Assembly (NCBI GenBank): GCA_021785405.1
Contig: JAJYFF010000014.1
Coordinates: 1-50,599 of the forward strand
Source: Pseudomonadota bacterium
Lineage (GTDB): Bacteria; Pseudomonadota; Gammaproteobacteria; Steroidobacterales; Steroidobacteraceae
DNA length: 50,599 nucleotides
Reading direction: 5' to 3'
Part shown: piece by piece, positions 1-12,751 of the stretch
How the letters are laid out: every line of letters starts with the position of its first letter
Numbering within the stretch: position 1 is the first letter of the stretch
Position numbers and translations under genes: made by a program
The notes under the pieces: model-generated
Seen by the model: only the letters and a program-made list of their open reading frames with translations
Databases searched by the model: none
What the model was told of the DNA's origin: nothing

Positions 1-2274
<2,274 letters not shown>

Positions 2275-2281
2275 TTGGCGA

Positions 2282-3616
2282 TCAGTCGAGCGCGGGCGCG
2301 TCGTCCCAGACGATCGCCGCACCGGGCTCGCCGTGGGGGGCGCACGCGAGCGCATCGCGCCAGCGGTCGCCGACCGCGATCAGGCGCGCGCCGGCATACA
2401 CGTACGGCAGCGCGTCGCGCATCCACGGCGGCACGCCGTCCGTCTGGCACAGATGCTGCACGGTGTGCGTCGCCGCCCGCGGCGCGATCTTCAGGCGCTC
2501 GCCGCCGCGCCGCCGCTCGACGCGCAAGGTCGGCGGCAGCCGATCGAGCGCGAAGCCGCCGGCGCGCGCGACCCAGCGCAGGCGCCCGAGCCCCGCGCCG
2601 AGTTCGAGGGTGGGCTCGGCCGCGGGCGTCCACGCGAGCGGCGCGCCGAGCCGCGGCAGGCGTGCGGGCGTCAGGTACAGCCGATCGCGATAGCGCCGCA
2701 GCGCCTGCTCGCCCCAGAGGATCGCCGGCTGCTGGTCGCCGCGCGCCTCGAGGCACTGGCGCAGCGCCTCGGCGAGCCGCGCCGCGCTCGGCGGGATCGC
2801 CCGCTCGGCGATCCAGCGGCGCAGCGCGTTCGCGCGCCGCTCCGGTGCGAGCGCGCGCAAGCGCGGGACCGACAGCGCCGCGCCGTCGCGCAAGCCGGCC
2901 AGGTCGGCGTCCGCGATCCGCTCGAGCAGCCGTTGCGCCTCGGCCGCGTGGCGCGCGACCCGCCCGAGCGCGGCCGCGGCGCTCGGCCAGCGCCGCGCGA
3001 GCGCCGGCCACACGCGCTGGCGCAGGTACGCACGGTCGAAGCGCTCGTCGCGGTTCATCGGGTCGGCGATCGTCTCGAGGCCGAACGCGTCCGCGCAACG
3101 CTCGAGCTCGCGCCGCGGGATGTCGAGGAACGGCCGCAGGTGCACGCCGGCGCCGAACGCGCGGCGCCGCGGCATCCCCGCGAGGCCCGCGAGCCCCGTG
3201 CCGCGCAGCGCCTGCAACAGCAGCGTCTCGGCTTGATCCTCGGCCTGGTGCGCGGTCAGCAAGCACTCGTCCGCGCCGATCACTCGCGCCAGCGCCGCGT
3301 AGCGCGCCGCGCGCGCGGCCGCCTCGACCGACTCGCCGCGCCCGAGCTCGACCGGCACCGCGAGGATCGCGAGCGGCACGCCCTGCCGCGCGCACAGCGC
3401 CGCGCAGACGCGCCGGAACTCGGCCGCGGCGCTCTGCAGCCCGTGGTCGACGTGGACCGCGCGCACCGGCGGCGCACGGCGTTCGGCGGCGAGCTGCGCG
3501 GCGAGCGCGAGCAGGCACGCCGAATCCTTCCCGCCGCTCAAGCCGACGACGAGCCCGGCCGCGGTTCGCGGCAGCTCGGCCTCGAGCAGCGCCGCGAGCC
3601 TCGCGGAGGGCTCCAT
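2282..3616 (-). CDS. tilS: tRNA(Ile)-lysidine synthase
   Basis: Converts C34 of the CAU-anticodon tRNA(Ile) to lysidine using ATP and lysine, so that it reads AUA and is charged with Ile; essential in most bacteria. At 444 residues it has gammaproteobacterial length (N-terminal PP-loop ATPase plus TilS middle and C-terminal domains). Seen: PP-loop SGGKDS (27-32), VHVDHGL, and the HQAEDQAET...LRGTGLAGLAGM block typical of TilS. GGAG lies 8 bases before the ATG. It follows accA by 21 bases, the arrangement seen in Pseudomonas-type genomes, and is probably read from the upstream operon. Confidence 0.96.
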   Translation of the reverse strand: MEPSARLAALLEAELPRTAAGLVVGLSGGKDSACLLALAAQLAAERRAPPVRAVHVDHGLQSAAAEFRRVCAALCARQGVPLAILAVPVELGRGESVEAAARAARYAALARVIGADECLLTAHQAEDQAETLLLQALRGTGLAGLAGMPRRRAFGAGVHLRPFLDIPRRELERCADAFGLETIADPMNRDERFDRAYLRQRVWPALARRWPSAAAALGRVARHAAEAQRLLERIADADLAGLRDGAALSVPRLRALAPERRANALRRWIAERAIPPSAARLAEALRQCLEARGDQQPAILWGEQALRRYRDRLYLTPARLPRLGAPLAWTPAAEPTLELGAGLGRLRWVARAGGFALDRLPPTLRVERRRGGERLKIAPRAATHTVQHLCQTDGVPPWMRDALPYVYAGARLIAVGDRWRDALACAPHGEPGAAIVWDDAPALD

Positions 3617-3637
3617 CCGTTGCGCTCCGCGCCGCGC

Positions 3638-4597
3638 TCAGGCGGCCCGGAACGCGCCGAACGAGCGCAAGCGCGCCTGGCGGGCGTCGAGCAGCTGCGG
3701 GATCGGCACCGCCTTGAGCTCCGCGAGGTGGCGCACGATGCTCGCCTTCACGGTCTCCGCCATCGCTTGTGGCCCCCGATGCGCGCCGCCGAAGGGCTCC
3801 TTCAGCACCTCGTCGACGAGGCCGAGCTTCTTCAGCCGCTCCGCGGTCCCGCCCATCGCGTCGGCCGCGATCTCGCGCTTATCGGTGCTCTTCCACAGGA
3901 TCGACGCGCAGCTCTCCGGCGAGATCACCGAGTACACCGCGTACTGCAGCATCACGAGCCGGTCGCACACGCCGATCGCGAGCGCGCCGCCCGAGCCGCC
4001 CTCGCCGATCACGATCGACAGCACCGGCGTCGCGAGCGCGGACATCTCGAACAGGTTCCGCGCGATCGCCTCGCTCTGGCCGCGCTCCTCGGAACCGATC
4101 CCGGGGTACGCGCCCGGCGTGTCGATCAAGGTCACGATCGGCAGGCGGAAGCGCTCCGCGAGCAGCATCAGCCGCAGCGCCTTGCGATAGCCCTCCGGCT
4201 TCGGCATCCCGTAGTTACGCCGCACCCGCTCCTTGGTGTCGCGGCCCTTCTGCTCGCCGATCAGCATCACCGGCGTGCCGTCGATGCGCGCGAGCCCGCC
4301 GACGATCGCCAGGTCGTCGCCGTACATCCGATCGCCGTGCAGCTCCTGCCAGTCGGTGCAGATCATCGACACGTAGTCCAGCGTGTATGGTCGCTGCGGA
4401 TGGCGCGCGAGCTGGGTGATCTGCCACGGGGTCAGGTTCTCGAAGATCGTCGTCGTCATGGCCCGGCTCTTCGCCTGGAGCCGCTTGATCTCCTCCGACA
4501 GGTTCACGTTCGAGTCCGTGCCGAGGAATTTCAGCTCCTCGATCTTCGCCTCGAGCTCGGCGATAGGTTGCTCGAATTCCAAGAAATTCATTGCCAT
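3638..4597 (-). CDS. accA: acetyl-CoA carboxylase carboxyltransferase subunit alpha
   Basis: With AccD (not in this window) forms the carboxyltransferase that moves CO2 from biotin-carboxyl carrier protein to acetyl-CoA, giving malonyl-CoA for fatty acid synthesis. The 319 residues equal the E. coli length, beginning [20 protein letters not shown] after two extra residues, with the conserved [10 protein letters not shown] and [13 protein letters not shown] blocks. Two starts are possible. ATG at 4597 has GAGGAAA at good spacing and matches the E. coli N-terminus; the second ATG at 4591 would give a 4-base ATGA overlap with dnaE. I chose 4597. The SD is the left arm of a tiny inverted repeat, GAGG-AAA-CCTC (4601-4611), which might modulate initiation. 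Confidence 0.97.
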   Translation of the reverse strand: MAMNFLEFEQPIAELEAKIEELKFLGTDSNVNLSEEIKRLQAKSRAMTTTIFENLTPWQITQLARHPQRPYTLDYVSMICTDWQELHGDRMYGDDLAIVGGLARIDGTPVMLIGEQKGRDTKERVRRNYGMPKPEGYRKALRLMLLAERFRLPIVTLIDTPGAYPGIGSEERGQSEAIARNLFEMSALATPVLSIVIGEGGSGGALAIGVCDRLVMLQYAVYSVISPESCASILWKSTDKREIAADAMGGTAERLKKLGLVDEVLKEPFGGAHRGPQAMAETVKASIVRHLAELKAVPIPQLLDARQARLRSFGAFRAA

Positions 4598-7500
4598 GTA
4601 GAGGTTTCCTCATCCCGAATTTCAGTCTTGGATCCGTAGGTCAACGCCCATCCGTCCCGCCCGACCAGTGCGGTCAAGCGATCGAGGAGCTCGCGCGAGG
4701 GTCGCACCGCGCAGGCCTCCGGCAACAGCACCCGCCCCGCATACCCGCTGCGCTGGATCACGAGGCCGACGCTGCAGCGGCCCGGGCGGAACGGCGCGAG
4801 CAGCGTCTCGAAGCGCTCGAGGCCGCCCGGCGCGTCGAACTCGGCAGGCCAGCGCAGCCACAGCTTGCGCGCGTGACGCTCGCGCGCGCGGTCGATGTCG
4901 GTGAGCGACCGGGCCTGCACGCGCCAGGCTTCGATGAAGTCGTCGTAGCGCAGCCCCCCCTCGACGATCAGGATCGCGTCCTTCACGATCACGTCGCGGT
5001 GCTTCTGGTAGATCTCCTCGAACAGGCTCACTTCGATGCGGCCGGTGCGGTCGTCGAGGATCAACGTGACCCGGTTCGCGCGCCGGCGGATGTCGAGCAC
5101 GAGCCCGGCGACCGTGACCGGCTTCGCCGCGCCCCAGGCGCGTGCGCCGTCCGCCGGCATGGGCTTCGGGCCGCCGACGTCGGCGAGCCGGACGCATCCC
5201 AGGAACTTGAGATCCGACTCGTACGCACCGATCGGGTGACCGCTCAGGAACAGCCCGAGCGTCTCGCGCTCGCCCGCGAGACGCACCGCCTCGCTCCACT
5301 CGGGCAGCGTCGCGTCGGCGGCGGCCGCGAGGCCGAACAGGTCGACCTGCCCGGTCGACTGGGCGCGCGAATTCTGCTCGCCGAGGTGCATGGATTGGTC
5401 GAGCTGCGCGGCGAGCGTCGCCCGGTTGGGGCCGAGCGCATCGAGGCTGCCGGAGCGGATCAGGGCCTCGAGCACGCGCCGGTTCACGCGCTGCAGGTCG
5501 ATGCGCCGGCACAGATCCGGCAGGTCCCGATACGGTCCGCCGCGCTCGCGCTCCTCGACGATCGCCTCGACCGCCGACGCCCCGGCGCCCTTGACCGCGC
5601 CGAGACCGTAGCGAATGCTCGCCGGGCCCGCGACCGTGAACTTGTACACCGACTCGTTCACGTCCGGCGGCAGCACGTCGAGCGCGAGGCTCGCGCACTC
5701 GTCGATCAACGTGACGATCTTGTCGGTCCGGTCCATGTCGGCCGACAGCACCGCGGCCATGAACGCCGCCGGGTGATGCGCCTTCAGCCACGCGGTCTGG
5801 ACCGACAGCAGCGCGTACGCCGCGGAGTGCGACTTGTTGAAGCCGTAGCCGGCGAACTTCTCCATCAGGTCGAAGATGTGCGCGGCCTGCGCTTCCGGGA
5901 CGCCGCGCGCGACCGCGCCGCTCACGAACACCGAGCGCTGCTTCGCCATCTCCTCGGGCTTCTTCTTGCCCATCGCCCGGCGCAGCAGGTCCGCGCCGCC
6001 GAGCGTGTAGCCGGCGAGGATCTGCGCGATCTGCATCACCTGTTCCTGGTACAGGATCACCCCGTAGGTCGACGCGAGCGCGGGCTCGAGGTCCGGGTGC
6101 AGGTAGTCGATCGTCGCGCCGGAGGTGTCGTGCTTGCGCGCGATGAAGTCGTCGACCATCCCGGACTGCAGCGGTCCCGGGCGGAACAGCGCGACCAGCG
6201 CGACGACGTCGTCGAAGCAGTCCGGCTGCAACCGCCGGATCAGGTCCTTCATGCCGCGCGATTCGAGCTGGAACACCGCGGTGGTCCGGCAGCTCTTCAG
6301 CAGCTGATAGGTCGCCGGATCGTTCATCGGCAGCGAGGCGACGTCGATCGGCGGCTCGCCGGCGCGCGCGCGCGCGGCGTTCACGTCGCGCACCGCCCAG
6401 TCGATGATCGTCAGGGTCCGCAGCCCGAGGAAGTCGAACTTCACCAGGCCCGCCGCCTCGACGTCGTCCTTGTCGAACTGCGTGACCGGCGTCGCGCCGC
6501 CCTCTTCGCAGTAGAGGGGCGTGAAGTCCGTGAGCACCGACGGCGCGATCACGACGCCGCCGGCGTGGGTGCCGGCGTTGCGCACGAGGCCCTCGAGTGC
6601 GCGCGCGAGATCGATCAGCTCGCGCACCTCGCCGTCGCCGGTATAAAGCCGCGCGAGCTCCTCTTCCTGCTCGAGCGCCTTGTCGAGCGTGATCCCGATC
6701 TCGAACGGGATCAGCTTCGCGATCTTGTCGACGTAGCCGTAGTTGTGGCCGAGCACGCGGCCGACGTCGCGCACCACCGCCTTCGCCGCGAGCGTGCCGT
6801 AGGTGATGATCTGCGAGACCCGGTCGCGCCCGTACTTCTGCGCGACGTAGTCGATCACCCGGTCCCGGCCCTCCATGCAGAAGTCGACGTCGAAGTCGGG
6901 CATCGACACGCGCTCGGGGTTCAGGAAGCGCTCGAACAGCAGGTCGTGCTCGATCGGGTCGAGGTCGGTGATCCCGAGCGCGTACGCGACCAGCGAGCCC
7001 GCGCCGGAGCCGCGACCCGGCCCGACCGGCACGCCGTGGCCGCGCGCCCAGCGGATGAAGTCGGCGACGATCAGGAAGTAGCCGGCGAAACCCATCTGGC
7101 AGATCACGTCGAGTTCGAGCGCGAGCCGCTGGTCGTAGGCCGCCGGATCGCGCGCCGCCGCGGCGGGCGCGGCGAGCCGCTCGCCGAGGCCGCGCGCGGC
7201 CTCGGCGCGCAGGAACTCCTCGGTCGTCTGACCCGCCGGCACCGGGTACGCGGGCAGCATCGGCGTGCCGAGCTTGATCTCGAGCGAGCAGCGCTTCGCG
7301 ACCTCGACGGTGTTCGCGAGGAGCTCGGGCACGTCCGCGAACAGCGCGGCCATCTCGGCCGGCGTCTTCAGGTATTGCTCCTCGGTGTAGCGGCGCGGCC
7401 GCCCCGCATCGGCGAGCAGCGCCCCGTCGTGGATGCACACCCGCGCCTCGTGCGCCTCGAAGTCCGCGCGCGCGAGGAAGCGCACGTCGTTGCTCGCGAC

Positions 7501-8085
7501 CGCCGCGACGCCGCGCTCCGCGGCGAGATCGATGATCGCCTCGGAGACCGCGTGCTCGCCGGCGCGGCCGGTGCGCTGCGCTTCGAGATAGAACCGATCG
7601 CCGCAGCGGTCGAGCCACTGATCCAGCGCCCGGCGCGCCTCGTCGAGGCGGCCGCGGGCGAGCGCGAGTCCGACGTCGCCCTGCGCGCCCCCGCCGAGCA
7701 CGATCAAGCCGCCGAGCCGTTCGGTATCGAGCCAGTCCCGCTCGAGCATCGCGAACCCGCCGCGCCGCCCCTCCAGGTAGGAGCGCGTCACGAGCTCGGT
7801 CAAGTGCCGATACCCCTCGCGGTTCTGGCACAACAGCGTGACTCGCGACGGCGCGGCGCGCTCGCCGGGCTCGCGAATCCACGCGTCGACGCCGATCAGC
7901 GGCTTCACGCCGGCGCGCTGCGCTTCCTTGTAGAACTTCACCATCGCGAACAGGTTGCTCTGATCGGTCAGCGCGACCGCGGGCATTCCCGCGGCGGCGA
8001 CCGCGGCCATCAGCTCGGGCACGCGCACGATCCCGTCGACCAGCGAGTACTCGGTGTGCACCCGCAAATGCACGAAGCCGCTCAT
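4588..8085 (-). CDS. dnaE: DNA polymerase III subunit alpha
   Basis: Catalytic subunit of the replicative polymerase. The 1165 residues match the DnaE1 type. The N-terminal PHP domain starts [13 protein letters not shown] (6-18); the palm has [18 protein letters not shown] (355-372) and PDFDVDF (396-402), with Asp399 and Asp401 equivalent to the catalytic E. coli Asp401/Asp403. Fingers, helix-hairpin-helix and a C-terminal OB-fold/tau-binding region follow. The start is the ATG at 8085, which overlaps the rnhB stop as ATGA; the open frame further upstream is antisense-free rnhB sequence in another frame and is not DnaE-like. Its end overlaps accA. Proofreading epsilon is not encoded here. Confidence 0.97.
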   Translation of the reverse strand: MSGFVHLRVHTEYSLVDGIVRVPELMAAVAAAGMPAVALTDQSNLFAMVKFYKEAQRAGVKPLIGVDAWIREPGERAAPSRVTLLCQNREGYRHLTELVTRSYLEGRRGGFAMLERDWLDTERLGGLIVLGGGAQGDVGLALARGRLDEARRALDQWLDRCGDRFYLEAQRTGRAGEHAVSEAIIDLAAERGVAAVASNDVRFLARADFEAHEARVCIHDGALLADAGRPRRYTEEQYLKTPAEMAALFADVPELLANTVEVAKRCSLEIKLGTPMLPAYPVPAGQTTEEFLRAEAARGLGERLAAPAAAARDPAAYDQRLALELDVICQMGFAGYFLIVADFIRWARGHGVPVGPGRGSGAGSLVAYALGITDLDPIEHDLLFERFLNPERVSMPDFDVDFCMEGRDRVIDYVAQKYGRDRVSQIITYGTLAAKAVVRDVGRVLGHNYGYVDKIAKLIPFEIGITLDKALEQEEELARLYTGDGEVRELIDLARALEGLVRNAGTHAGGVVIAPSVLTDFTPLYCEEGGATPVTQFDKDDVEAAGLVKFDFLGLRTLTIIDWAVRDVNAARARAGEPPIDVASLPMNDPATYQLLKSCRTTAVFQLESRGMKDLIRRLQPDCFDDVVALVALFRPGPLQSGMVDDFIARKHDTSGATIDYLHPDLEPALASTYGVILYQEQVMQIAQILAGYTLGGADLLRRAMGKKKPEEMAKQRSVFVSGAVARGVPEAQAAHIFDLMEKFAGYGFNKSHSAAYALLSVQTAWLKAHHPAAFMAAVLSADMDRTDKIVTLIDECASLALDVLPPDVNESVYKFTVAGPASIRYGLGAVKGAGASAVEAIVEERERGGPYRDLPDLCRRIDLQRVNRRVLEALIRSGSLDALGPNRATLAAQLDQSMHLGEQNSRAQSTGQVDLFGLAAAADATLPEWSEAVRLAGERETLGLFLSGHPIGAYESDLKFLGCVRLADVGGPKPMPADGARAWGAAKPVTVAGLVLDIRRRANRVTLILDDRTGRIEVSLFEEIYQKHRDVIVKDAILIVEGGLRYDDFIEAWRVQARSLTDIDRARERHARKLWLRWPAEFDAPGGLERFETLLAPFRPGRCSVGLVIQRSGYAGRVLLPEACAVRPSRELLDRLTALVGRDGWALTYGSKTEIRDEETSTWQ

Positions 8086-8672
8086 CGTGCGAGCTCCGCG
8101 GCGCGCGCGACCGGCGCGAACGAGCGGCGGTGCAAGGGACAGGGTCCGTGGCGCTCGAGCGCCCGGCGGTGCGACGCGGTCGGGTAGCCCTTGTGCTGCG
8201 CGAAGCCGTACTGCGGATACCACCCGTCGGCGCGCGCCATGTACTCGTCGCGCGCGGTCTTCGCGAGAATCGACGCCGCGCCGATCGCCCGCTCGGTCGC
8301 ATCGCCGCGAACGATCGCGCGCGCCTCGATCGGGCCGCCGAGCCCGCCGAGCGCGGGCAGCCGGTTGCCGTCGACGAGCAAGCGCCGCGGCGGCACCGCG
8401 AGCGCGAGCACCGCGCGCCGCATCGCCAGGTGGGTCGCCTGGAGGATGTCGAGGGCGTCGATCTCCGCGGCGTCCGCCCAGCCGATCCCGTACGCCAGCG
8501 CGTCGCGGCGGATCGCCGCCGCGAGGCGGCATCGTTCGGGTTCGGCGAGCGTCTTCGAGTCGGCGATCCCGCGCGGCCCGCGGCCGGGCGGCAGGATCAC
8601 CGCGGCGGCGACCACCGGTCCCGCGAGCGGGCCGCGGCCGGCTTCGTCGACGCCCGCGACGAGCTCGTTCAT
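8082..8672 (-). CDS. rnhB: ribonuclease HII
   Basis: Cleaves RNA in RNA-DNA hybrids and single ribonucleotides embedded in DNA. At 196 residues it has the normal length. The acidic catalytic set is complete: Asp9 and Glu10 in GVDEAGRG, Asp101 in LLVDGN and Asp124 in VRGDA, followed by [10 protein letters not shown] (133-142). ATG at 8672 overlaps the lpxB stop as ATGA, and its own stop overlaps the dnaE start the same way, so lpxB-rnhB-dnaE are translationally linked. The N-terminal extension that an open frame would allow lies inside lpxB and is not RNase-like. Confidence 0.97.
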   Translation of the reverse strand: MNELVAGVDEAGRGPLAGPVVAAAVILPPGRGPRGIADSKTLAEPERCRLAAAIRRDALAYGIGWADAAEIDALDILQATHLAMRRAVLALAVPPRRLLVDGNRLPALGGLGGPIEARAIVRGDATERAIGAASILAKTARDEYMARADGWYPQYGFAQHKGYPTASHRRALERHGPCPLHRRSFAPVARAAELAR

Positions 8673-9832
8673 GCGGAGACTCCCCGACCGGCGAGCGCCA
8701 GGATCGCGCGCGCCGCGCTCTCGCTCGCATCGCGCCGCAGGCTCGCGTGGATGCTCGCGAACTGGTCGACCAGCTCCGCTCGCCGCGCCGCGTCGTCCAG
8801 CCACATCAAGAGTTCCGCTCCGATCGACTCGGGGACTATGTCGTCCTGGAAATACTCGCCGACGAGGCGTCGACCCGCAAGCAGATTCGGTTGGGCGAAA
8901 AACGGCGATTTGACGAGCCGCAGCCGCCGGATCGCCCACGCGGTCGCCCGCCCGAGGCGATACACGACGACCATCGGCCGGCGGCACAGCGCCGCCTCGA
9001 GGCTCGCGGTCCCGGAGGCGACCAGCGCGACGTCGGCGGCGATCAGCGCGGCCTGCGCCTGCCCGTCGATCAGCCGCACCTCGACCCCCGGCGCGCCGGC
9101 CGCGAGTGCCGCCGCGAACAACGGCCGCGCCGCGGCGCTCGCCATCGGCGCGACGAACACGAGCGCCGGCCGCCGCGCCGCGAGCACGCGCACCGTCGCC
9201 GCGAAGTCCGCGCCGAGGCGGCGCACCTCGCCGCGCCGGCTCCCGGGCAGCAACGCGACGATCGGCGCGTCCGCCGGCAGGCCGAGGCGCGCGCGCGCCG
9301 CGGCTCGATCGGTCTCGAGCGGGATCTGGTCGGCGAGCGGGTGGCCGACGAAGTCGGCGTGCAAGCCCTGCCCGTCGTAGAAGCGCTTCTCGAAGGGCAG
9401 CAGGCACAGCACCCGGTCGACCGCCTCGCGCATCCGGCGCACCCGCTTCGGCCGCCAGGCCCACACCTGCGGGCTCACGTACTGCACCGTCCGGATCCCC
9501 GCGGCGCGCAGATCGCGCGCGAGACGCAGGTTGAACTCCGGGGAGTCGATGCCGACGAACACGTCCGGCCGTTCGGCGAGGAACCGCCGCCGCACCCGCG
9601 CGCGCAGCCGCAGCAGGCGCGGCAGCTCGCCCAAGATCTCGAACAGGCCCATCACCGCGAGCGACTCCGACGGCTCCCAGACCTCGCAGCCCGCCGCGCG
9701 CATCTTCGGTCCGGCGACACCGAAGCAGCGGGTGTCGGGCGCCGTGCGCCGCAGCGCCTCGATCAGCCCGGCGCCGAGCGTATCCCCGGAGGCCTCGCCC
9801 GCGACCAACCCGACCCGCAATGGATCCGGCAT
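8669..9832 (-). CDS. lpxB: lipid-A-disaccharide synthase
   Basis: Glycosyltransferase family 19 enzyme that joins UDP-2,3-diacylglucosamine and lipid X into the beta-1,6 lipid A disaccharide at the cytoplasmic face of the inner membrane. The 387 residues are of standard length. Visible are the start [17 protein letters not shown] (8-24), the [14 protein letters not shown] stretch, the [14 protein letters not shown] motif and the later [12 protein letters not shown] nucleotide-sugar site. It lies 4 bases after lpxA and overlaps rnhB, matching the conserved lpxA-lpxB-rnhB order. Confidence 0.97.
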   Translation of the reverse strand: MPDPLRVGLVAGEASGDTLGAGLIEALRRTAPDTRCFGVAGPKMRAAGCEVWEPSESLAVMGLFEILGELPRLLRLRARVRRRFLAERPDVFVGIDSPEFNLRLARDLRAAGIRTVQYVSPQVWAWRPKRVRRMREAVDRVLCLLPFEKRFYDGQGLHADFVGHPLADQIPLETDRAAARARLGLPADAPIVALLPGSRRGEVRRLGADFAATVRVLAARRPALVFVAPMASAAARPLFAAALAAGAPGVEVRLIDGQAQAALIAADVALVASGTASLEAALCRRPMVVVYRLGRATAWAIRRLRLVKSPFFAQPNLLAGRRLVGEYFQDDIVPESIGAELLMWLDDAARRAELVDQFASIHASLRRDASESAARAILALAGRGVSA

Positions 9833-9836
9833 GCGT

Positions 9837-10607
9837 CTACCGTACGATGCTGCGCGAACTTCGCCTGATGAAGGAGACGAACGGAGCGATTTCCGGTTGC
9901 TCGCGCGCGACCGCGTCGAGCCGCTCGAGCGCTTCGGCGAGCTTCAGGCCGGAGCGGTACAGCGTCCGGTACGCGCGGCGGATGTTCAGGATCTGCGCCG
10001 GCGTGAACCCGCGGCGCTTCAAGCCTTCGCTGTTCACGCTGTGCGGCACCGCCGGCTGGCCGATCGCCATCACGTACGGCGGGACGTCGCGGGTGACCGC
10101 GGCGTTGTTGCCGATGAAGCAGTGGGCCCCGATCTTGGTGAACTGGTGCACCGCCGACAGGCCGCCGAAGATCACCCAGTCGCCGACCTCGACGTGGCCG
10201 CCGAGCGTCGCGCAGTTCGCCATCACGATCTGGTCGCCGAGCTGGCAGTCGTGCGCGACGTGCGCGTAGGACATCATCAGGTTGTCGTTGCCGATCCGGG
10301 TCACGCCGCGGTCGTGGGTGGTGCCGCGGTTCACGGTCACGAACTCGCGGAACACGTTGCGGTCGCCGATCTCGAGCCGCGTCGGCTCGCCGCGATACTT
10401 CTTGTCCTGCGGTGCATCGCCGATCGAGGCGAACTGGAAGACCTTGTTGTCGCGACCGATCCGGGTCGGCCCGTTGATCACCGCGTGCGGTCCGACCCAG
10501 GTCCCCTTGCCGATCGACACGCCCGGGCCGATCACCGAGTACGGACCGATCTCGACGTCGGCGTCGATCTCGGCCTGCGCGGACACGATCGCCCGCGGAT
10601 CGATCAC
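9837..10607 (-). CDS. lpxA: UDP-N-acetylglucosamine acyltransferase
   Basis: First step of lipid A synthesis: transfers an R-3-hydroxyacyl chain from acyl carrier protein to the 3-OH of UDP-GlcNAc. The 256 residues form left-handed beta-helix hexapeptide repeats followed by a C-terminal helical part. The AHVAHDC segment gives His116 and His119, equivalent to E. coli His122 and the catalytic base His125. The start is GTG at 10607, forming a GTGA overlap with the fabZ stop; translations that begin further upstream read through fabZ in the wrong frame. The coupling to fabZ is functionally apt because both enzymes compete for hydroxyacyl-ACP. Confidence 0.97.
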   Translation of the reverse strand: MIDPRAIVSAQAEIDADVEIGPYSVIGPGVSIGKGTWVGPHAVINGPTRIGRDNKVFQFASIGDAPQDKKYRGEPTRLEIGDRNVFREFVTVNRGTTHDRGVTRIGNDNLMMSYAHVAHDCQLGDQIVMANCATLGGHVEVGDWVIFGGLSAVHQFTKIGAHCFIGNNAAVTRDVPPYVMAIGQPAVPHSVNSEGLKRRGFTPAQILNIRRAYRTLYRSGLKLAEALERLDAVAREQPEIAPFVSFIRRSSRSIVR

Positions 10608-11083
10608 TTCGCGTCTCCGGAAGTCTCCGGTCCGCGCGTCTCCGGGGCGACCATGATCTCGGCCGCGGCCACTTCGGCGCCGTCGACCTCGGCGACGCAA
10701 TCGAACTTCCAGATGCCCTTGAACGCGCGCACCAGCGTCGCCTTCAGCACGACCTGGTCGCCGGGTTCGACCGGCTTGCGGAAGCGCGCCTTGTCGATCG
10801 CGACGAAATAGAAGCGCGAGTGGTCGTTCGGCACGACGCCGGCGGTCTTGAACGCGAGCAGCCCGCAGGTCTGCGCGAGCGCCTCGATCAACATCACGCC
10901 CGGCATCACCGGCCGGGTCGGAAAGTGGCCGGTGAAGAACGGCTCGTTGTAGGTCACGTTCTTCAACGCGACGATGCGCTCGCCCGGCACGCACTCGCGC
11001 ACCCGGTCGACGAGCAGGAACGGATAGCGGTGCGGCAACTGCCGCATGATCGCTTCGATGTCCATGGTGATCGCGTCGCTCAT
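10604..11083 (-). CDS. fabZ: 3-hydroxyacyl-ACP dehydratase FabZ
   Basis: Dehydrates 3-hydroxyacyl-ACP in fatty acid elongation and shares this substrate with LpxA and LpxD. The 159 residues form one hot-dog fold. LPHRYPFLLVDRV (16-28) is the family signature; the catalytic pair is His53 (TGHFPTRPVMPG) and Glu67 (LIEALAQ). The ATG at 11083 overlaps the lpxD stop as ATGA. A second in-frame ATG six codons later is possible, but the overlap favours the first. Confidence 0.97.
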   Translation of the reverse strand: MSDAITMDIEAIMRQLPHRYPFLLVDRVRECVPGERIVALKNVTYNEPFFTGHFPTRPVMPGVMLIEALAQTCGLLAFKTAGVVPNDHSRFYFVAIDKARFRKPVEPGDQVVLKATLVRAFKGIWKFDCVAEVDGAEVAAAEIMVAPETRGPETSGDAK

Positions 11084-12123
11084 CCATCGTCCCTCGTGTT
11101 GGCGTCCTCGTCGGCCGCAGCCTCGCGCCCGATTCGTGCCGGGCGGTCGAGCCGGCGCAAGCGCGCGACCGCGCGGCGCCACTCGCGGGTCTCGACGACC
11201 GGGATCCCGGAGGAGTAGCTCCCCGGTGTGCGGATCGACGCGCTGACCAGCGAGAACCCCGTGATCGCGACGTCGTCGGCGATCGCCAGGTGTCCCGCGA
11301 AACCCACCATCCCGCCGATCATGCAGCGCTTGCCGATGGTCGTGCTGCCGGAGATCCCGGTGCACGCCGCGATCGCGGTATGCGCGCCGATCCGCACGTT
11401 ATGGGCCACCTGGATCTGGTTGTCGAGCTTCACGCCGTCCTCGATCACCGTGTCGTCGATCGCGCCGCGGTCGATCGTCGTGTTCGCCCCGATCTCGACG
11501 TCGTCGCCGATGCGCACCGTGCCGAGCTGCGGCACCTTCGCCCAGGCGTCGCCGTCGCGCGCGAAGCCGAACCCGTCGGCGCCGATCACCGCGCCGGGAT
11601 GGATCAGGCAGCGCGCACCGACGATCACCCCGGCGCACAGGACCGCGCGGGCGAGCACCCGGGTATCGTCGCCGATCCGCGCCCCGCGTTCGACGACCGC
11701 TCCGGGCCCGATGCTGACCCGCTCGCCGAGCTCGGCGCCCGGCTCGATCAGCGCGTGCGGCGCGACCGCGGCCGAGCGCGGCACGCGGGCGTCGGGCGCG
11801 ACGACCGCGCTCGGATGCACGCCGGGCGGCGCCGCGGGCGGCGGATGCAACAGCGTCGCGATCCGCGCATACGCGAGATAAGGGTTCGGGCCGATCAGCG
11901 CCGCGACCGGACAGTCGGCCGCGTCCTCCGCGGTGAGCACGACCGCGGTCGCGCGCGTTCCCTCGAGCAGCCGCCGGTAGCGGCGGTTCGCGAGGAAGCT
12001 GACCGCGCCCGCGGTCGCCCCGGCGAGCGTCGCGACGTGCGAGACCACGAGGTCCGGATCGCCGCGCACGCCGAGCCCGAAGCGCACCGCGAGCTCGCCT
12101 AGCGGGAAGTCGCCGGTCTGCAC
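11080..12123 (-). CDS. lpxD: UDP-3-O-acylglucosamine N-acyltransferase
   Basis: Adds the second 3-hydroxyacyl chain (on the 2-amino group) during lipid A synthesis. The 347 residues comprise an N-terminal uridine-binding domain (about 1-100), a hexapeptide-repeat beta-helix, and a C-terminal tail. The catalytic His is His241 in VAHNVRIG (239-246). GADGFGFA (181-188) and NTTIDRGAIDDT (214-225) are conserved LpxD blocks. The gene follows skp by 40 bases and is coupled to fabZ. No anomalies seen. Confidence 0.97.
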   Translation of the reverse strand: MQTGDFPLGELAVRFGLGVRGDPDLVVSHVATLAGATAGAVSFLANRRYRRLLEGTRATAVVLTAEDAADCPVAALIGPNPYLAYARIATLLHPPPAAPPGVHPSAVVAPDARVPRSAAVAPHALIEPGAELGERVSIGPGAVVERGARIGDDTRVLARAVLCAGVIVGARCLIHPGAVIGADGFGFARDGDAWAKVPQLGTVRIGDDVEIGANTTIDRGAIDDTVIEDGVKLDNQIQVAHNVRIGAHTAIAACTGISGSTTIGKRCMIGGMVGFAGHLAIADDVAITGFSLVSASIRTPGSYSSGIPVVETREWRRAVARLRRLDRPARIGREAAADEDANTRDDG

Positions 12124-12163
12124 GCGCGCGCTCGAGCCGCGGTCGAATCGGTCTCGGCGGCGG

Positions 12164-12718
12164 TTACTTCGAACCGCTGGGCTGCTTCGCGGGCGGCACG
12201 GTCGCCGGCTTCGTCATCAGCAGCGCGAGCACGCCCGGCGTGATGTCGTAGCTGGGCTTCGCGAAGAACACGCCATCGCCGAGCACCAGGTCGTAACCCT
12301 TCGAGCGCGCGTAGTCCTGGATCTCCTGCAGCAGGAAGCGCTGCACGCGGCCGAGCTCCTCGTTGCGCTGCGCGGACACGTCGTCCTGGAACGCGCTCGC
12401 CTTCGCCTGGAAGTCGCGCTGCTCGTCGCGCAGCGCGTCCTCGGCCTTGACCCGCTCCGCATCGGCCATCATCGGGCCGTTCTTTTGCAGGTTCTCGTCC
12501 TTCGACTTGAGATCGTTCTGCATCTCGAGGAGCTTGCGACGGCGCACCGAGAACTCGTTCTGCAGCACCTGCATCGCGTGTTTGGTCTGGGGCGCCTGTT
12601 GCAGGAGCTGTTGGAAATTCACGACGGCGATTTTGGTCTCCGCGCTCGCGGCCTGGGCAACGGCGATCGCGCACAGGCACAGGCCGAGCAGCGGAAGACG
12701 GCGGGTCAGGGTCGACAT
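12164..12718 (-). CDS. skp: periplasmic chaperone Skp/OmpH
   Basis: Trimeric 'jellyfish' chaperone that holds unfolded outer membrane proteins in the periplasm and passes them to BamA. The 184 residues begin with a Sec signal peptide (about 1-26, ending ASA-ET), followed by KIAVVNFQQLLQQAP typical of OmpH, then a long charged coiled coil (about 40-125) and a C-terminal hydrophobic segment. The C-terminus ends in a short Pro/Lys-rich tail. It lies 33 bases after bamA. The SD is weak (GAGG about 15 bases upstream), suggesting translation partly by coupling. Confidence 0.94.
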   Translation of the reverse strand: MSTLTRRLPLLGLCLCAIAVAQAASAETKIAVVNFQQLLQQAPQTKHAMQVLQNEFSVRRRKLLEMQNDLKSKDENLQKNGPMMADAERVKAEDALRDEQRDFQAKASAFQDDVSAQRNEELGRVQRFLLQEIQDYARSKGYDLVLGDGVFFAKPSYDITPGVLALLMTKPATVPPAKQPSGSK

Positions 12719-12751
12719 AATGACTTTAGAAACCTCGCAGGCTGGATGGGG

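Noticed and set aside
4591-8187. 1198-codon plus-strand open frame opposite dnaE
   Set aside because: Product is a repetitive Arg/Glu/Asp/His shadow; dnaE accounts for the region fully.
8086-8730. N-terminal extension of dnaE into rnhB
   Set aside because: The PHP domain starts at the ATG at 8085 as in all DnaE proteins; the extension is Arg-rich and lies within rnhB.
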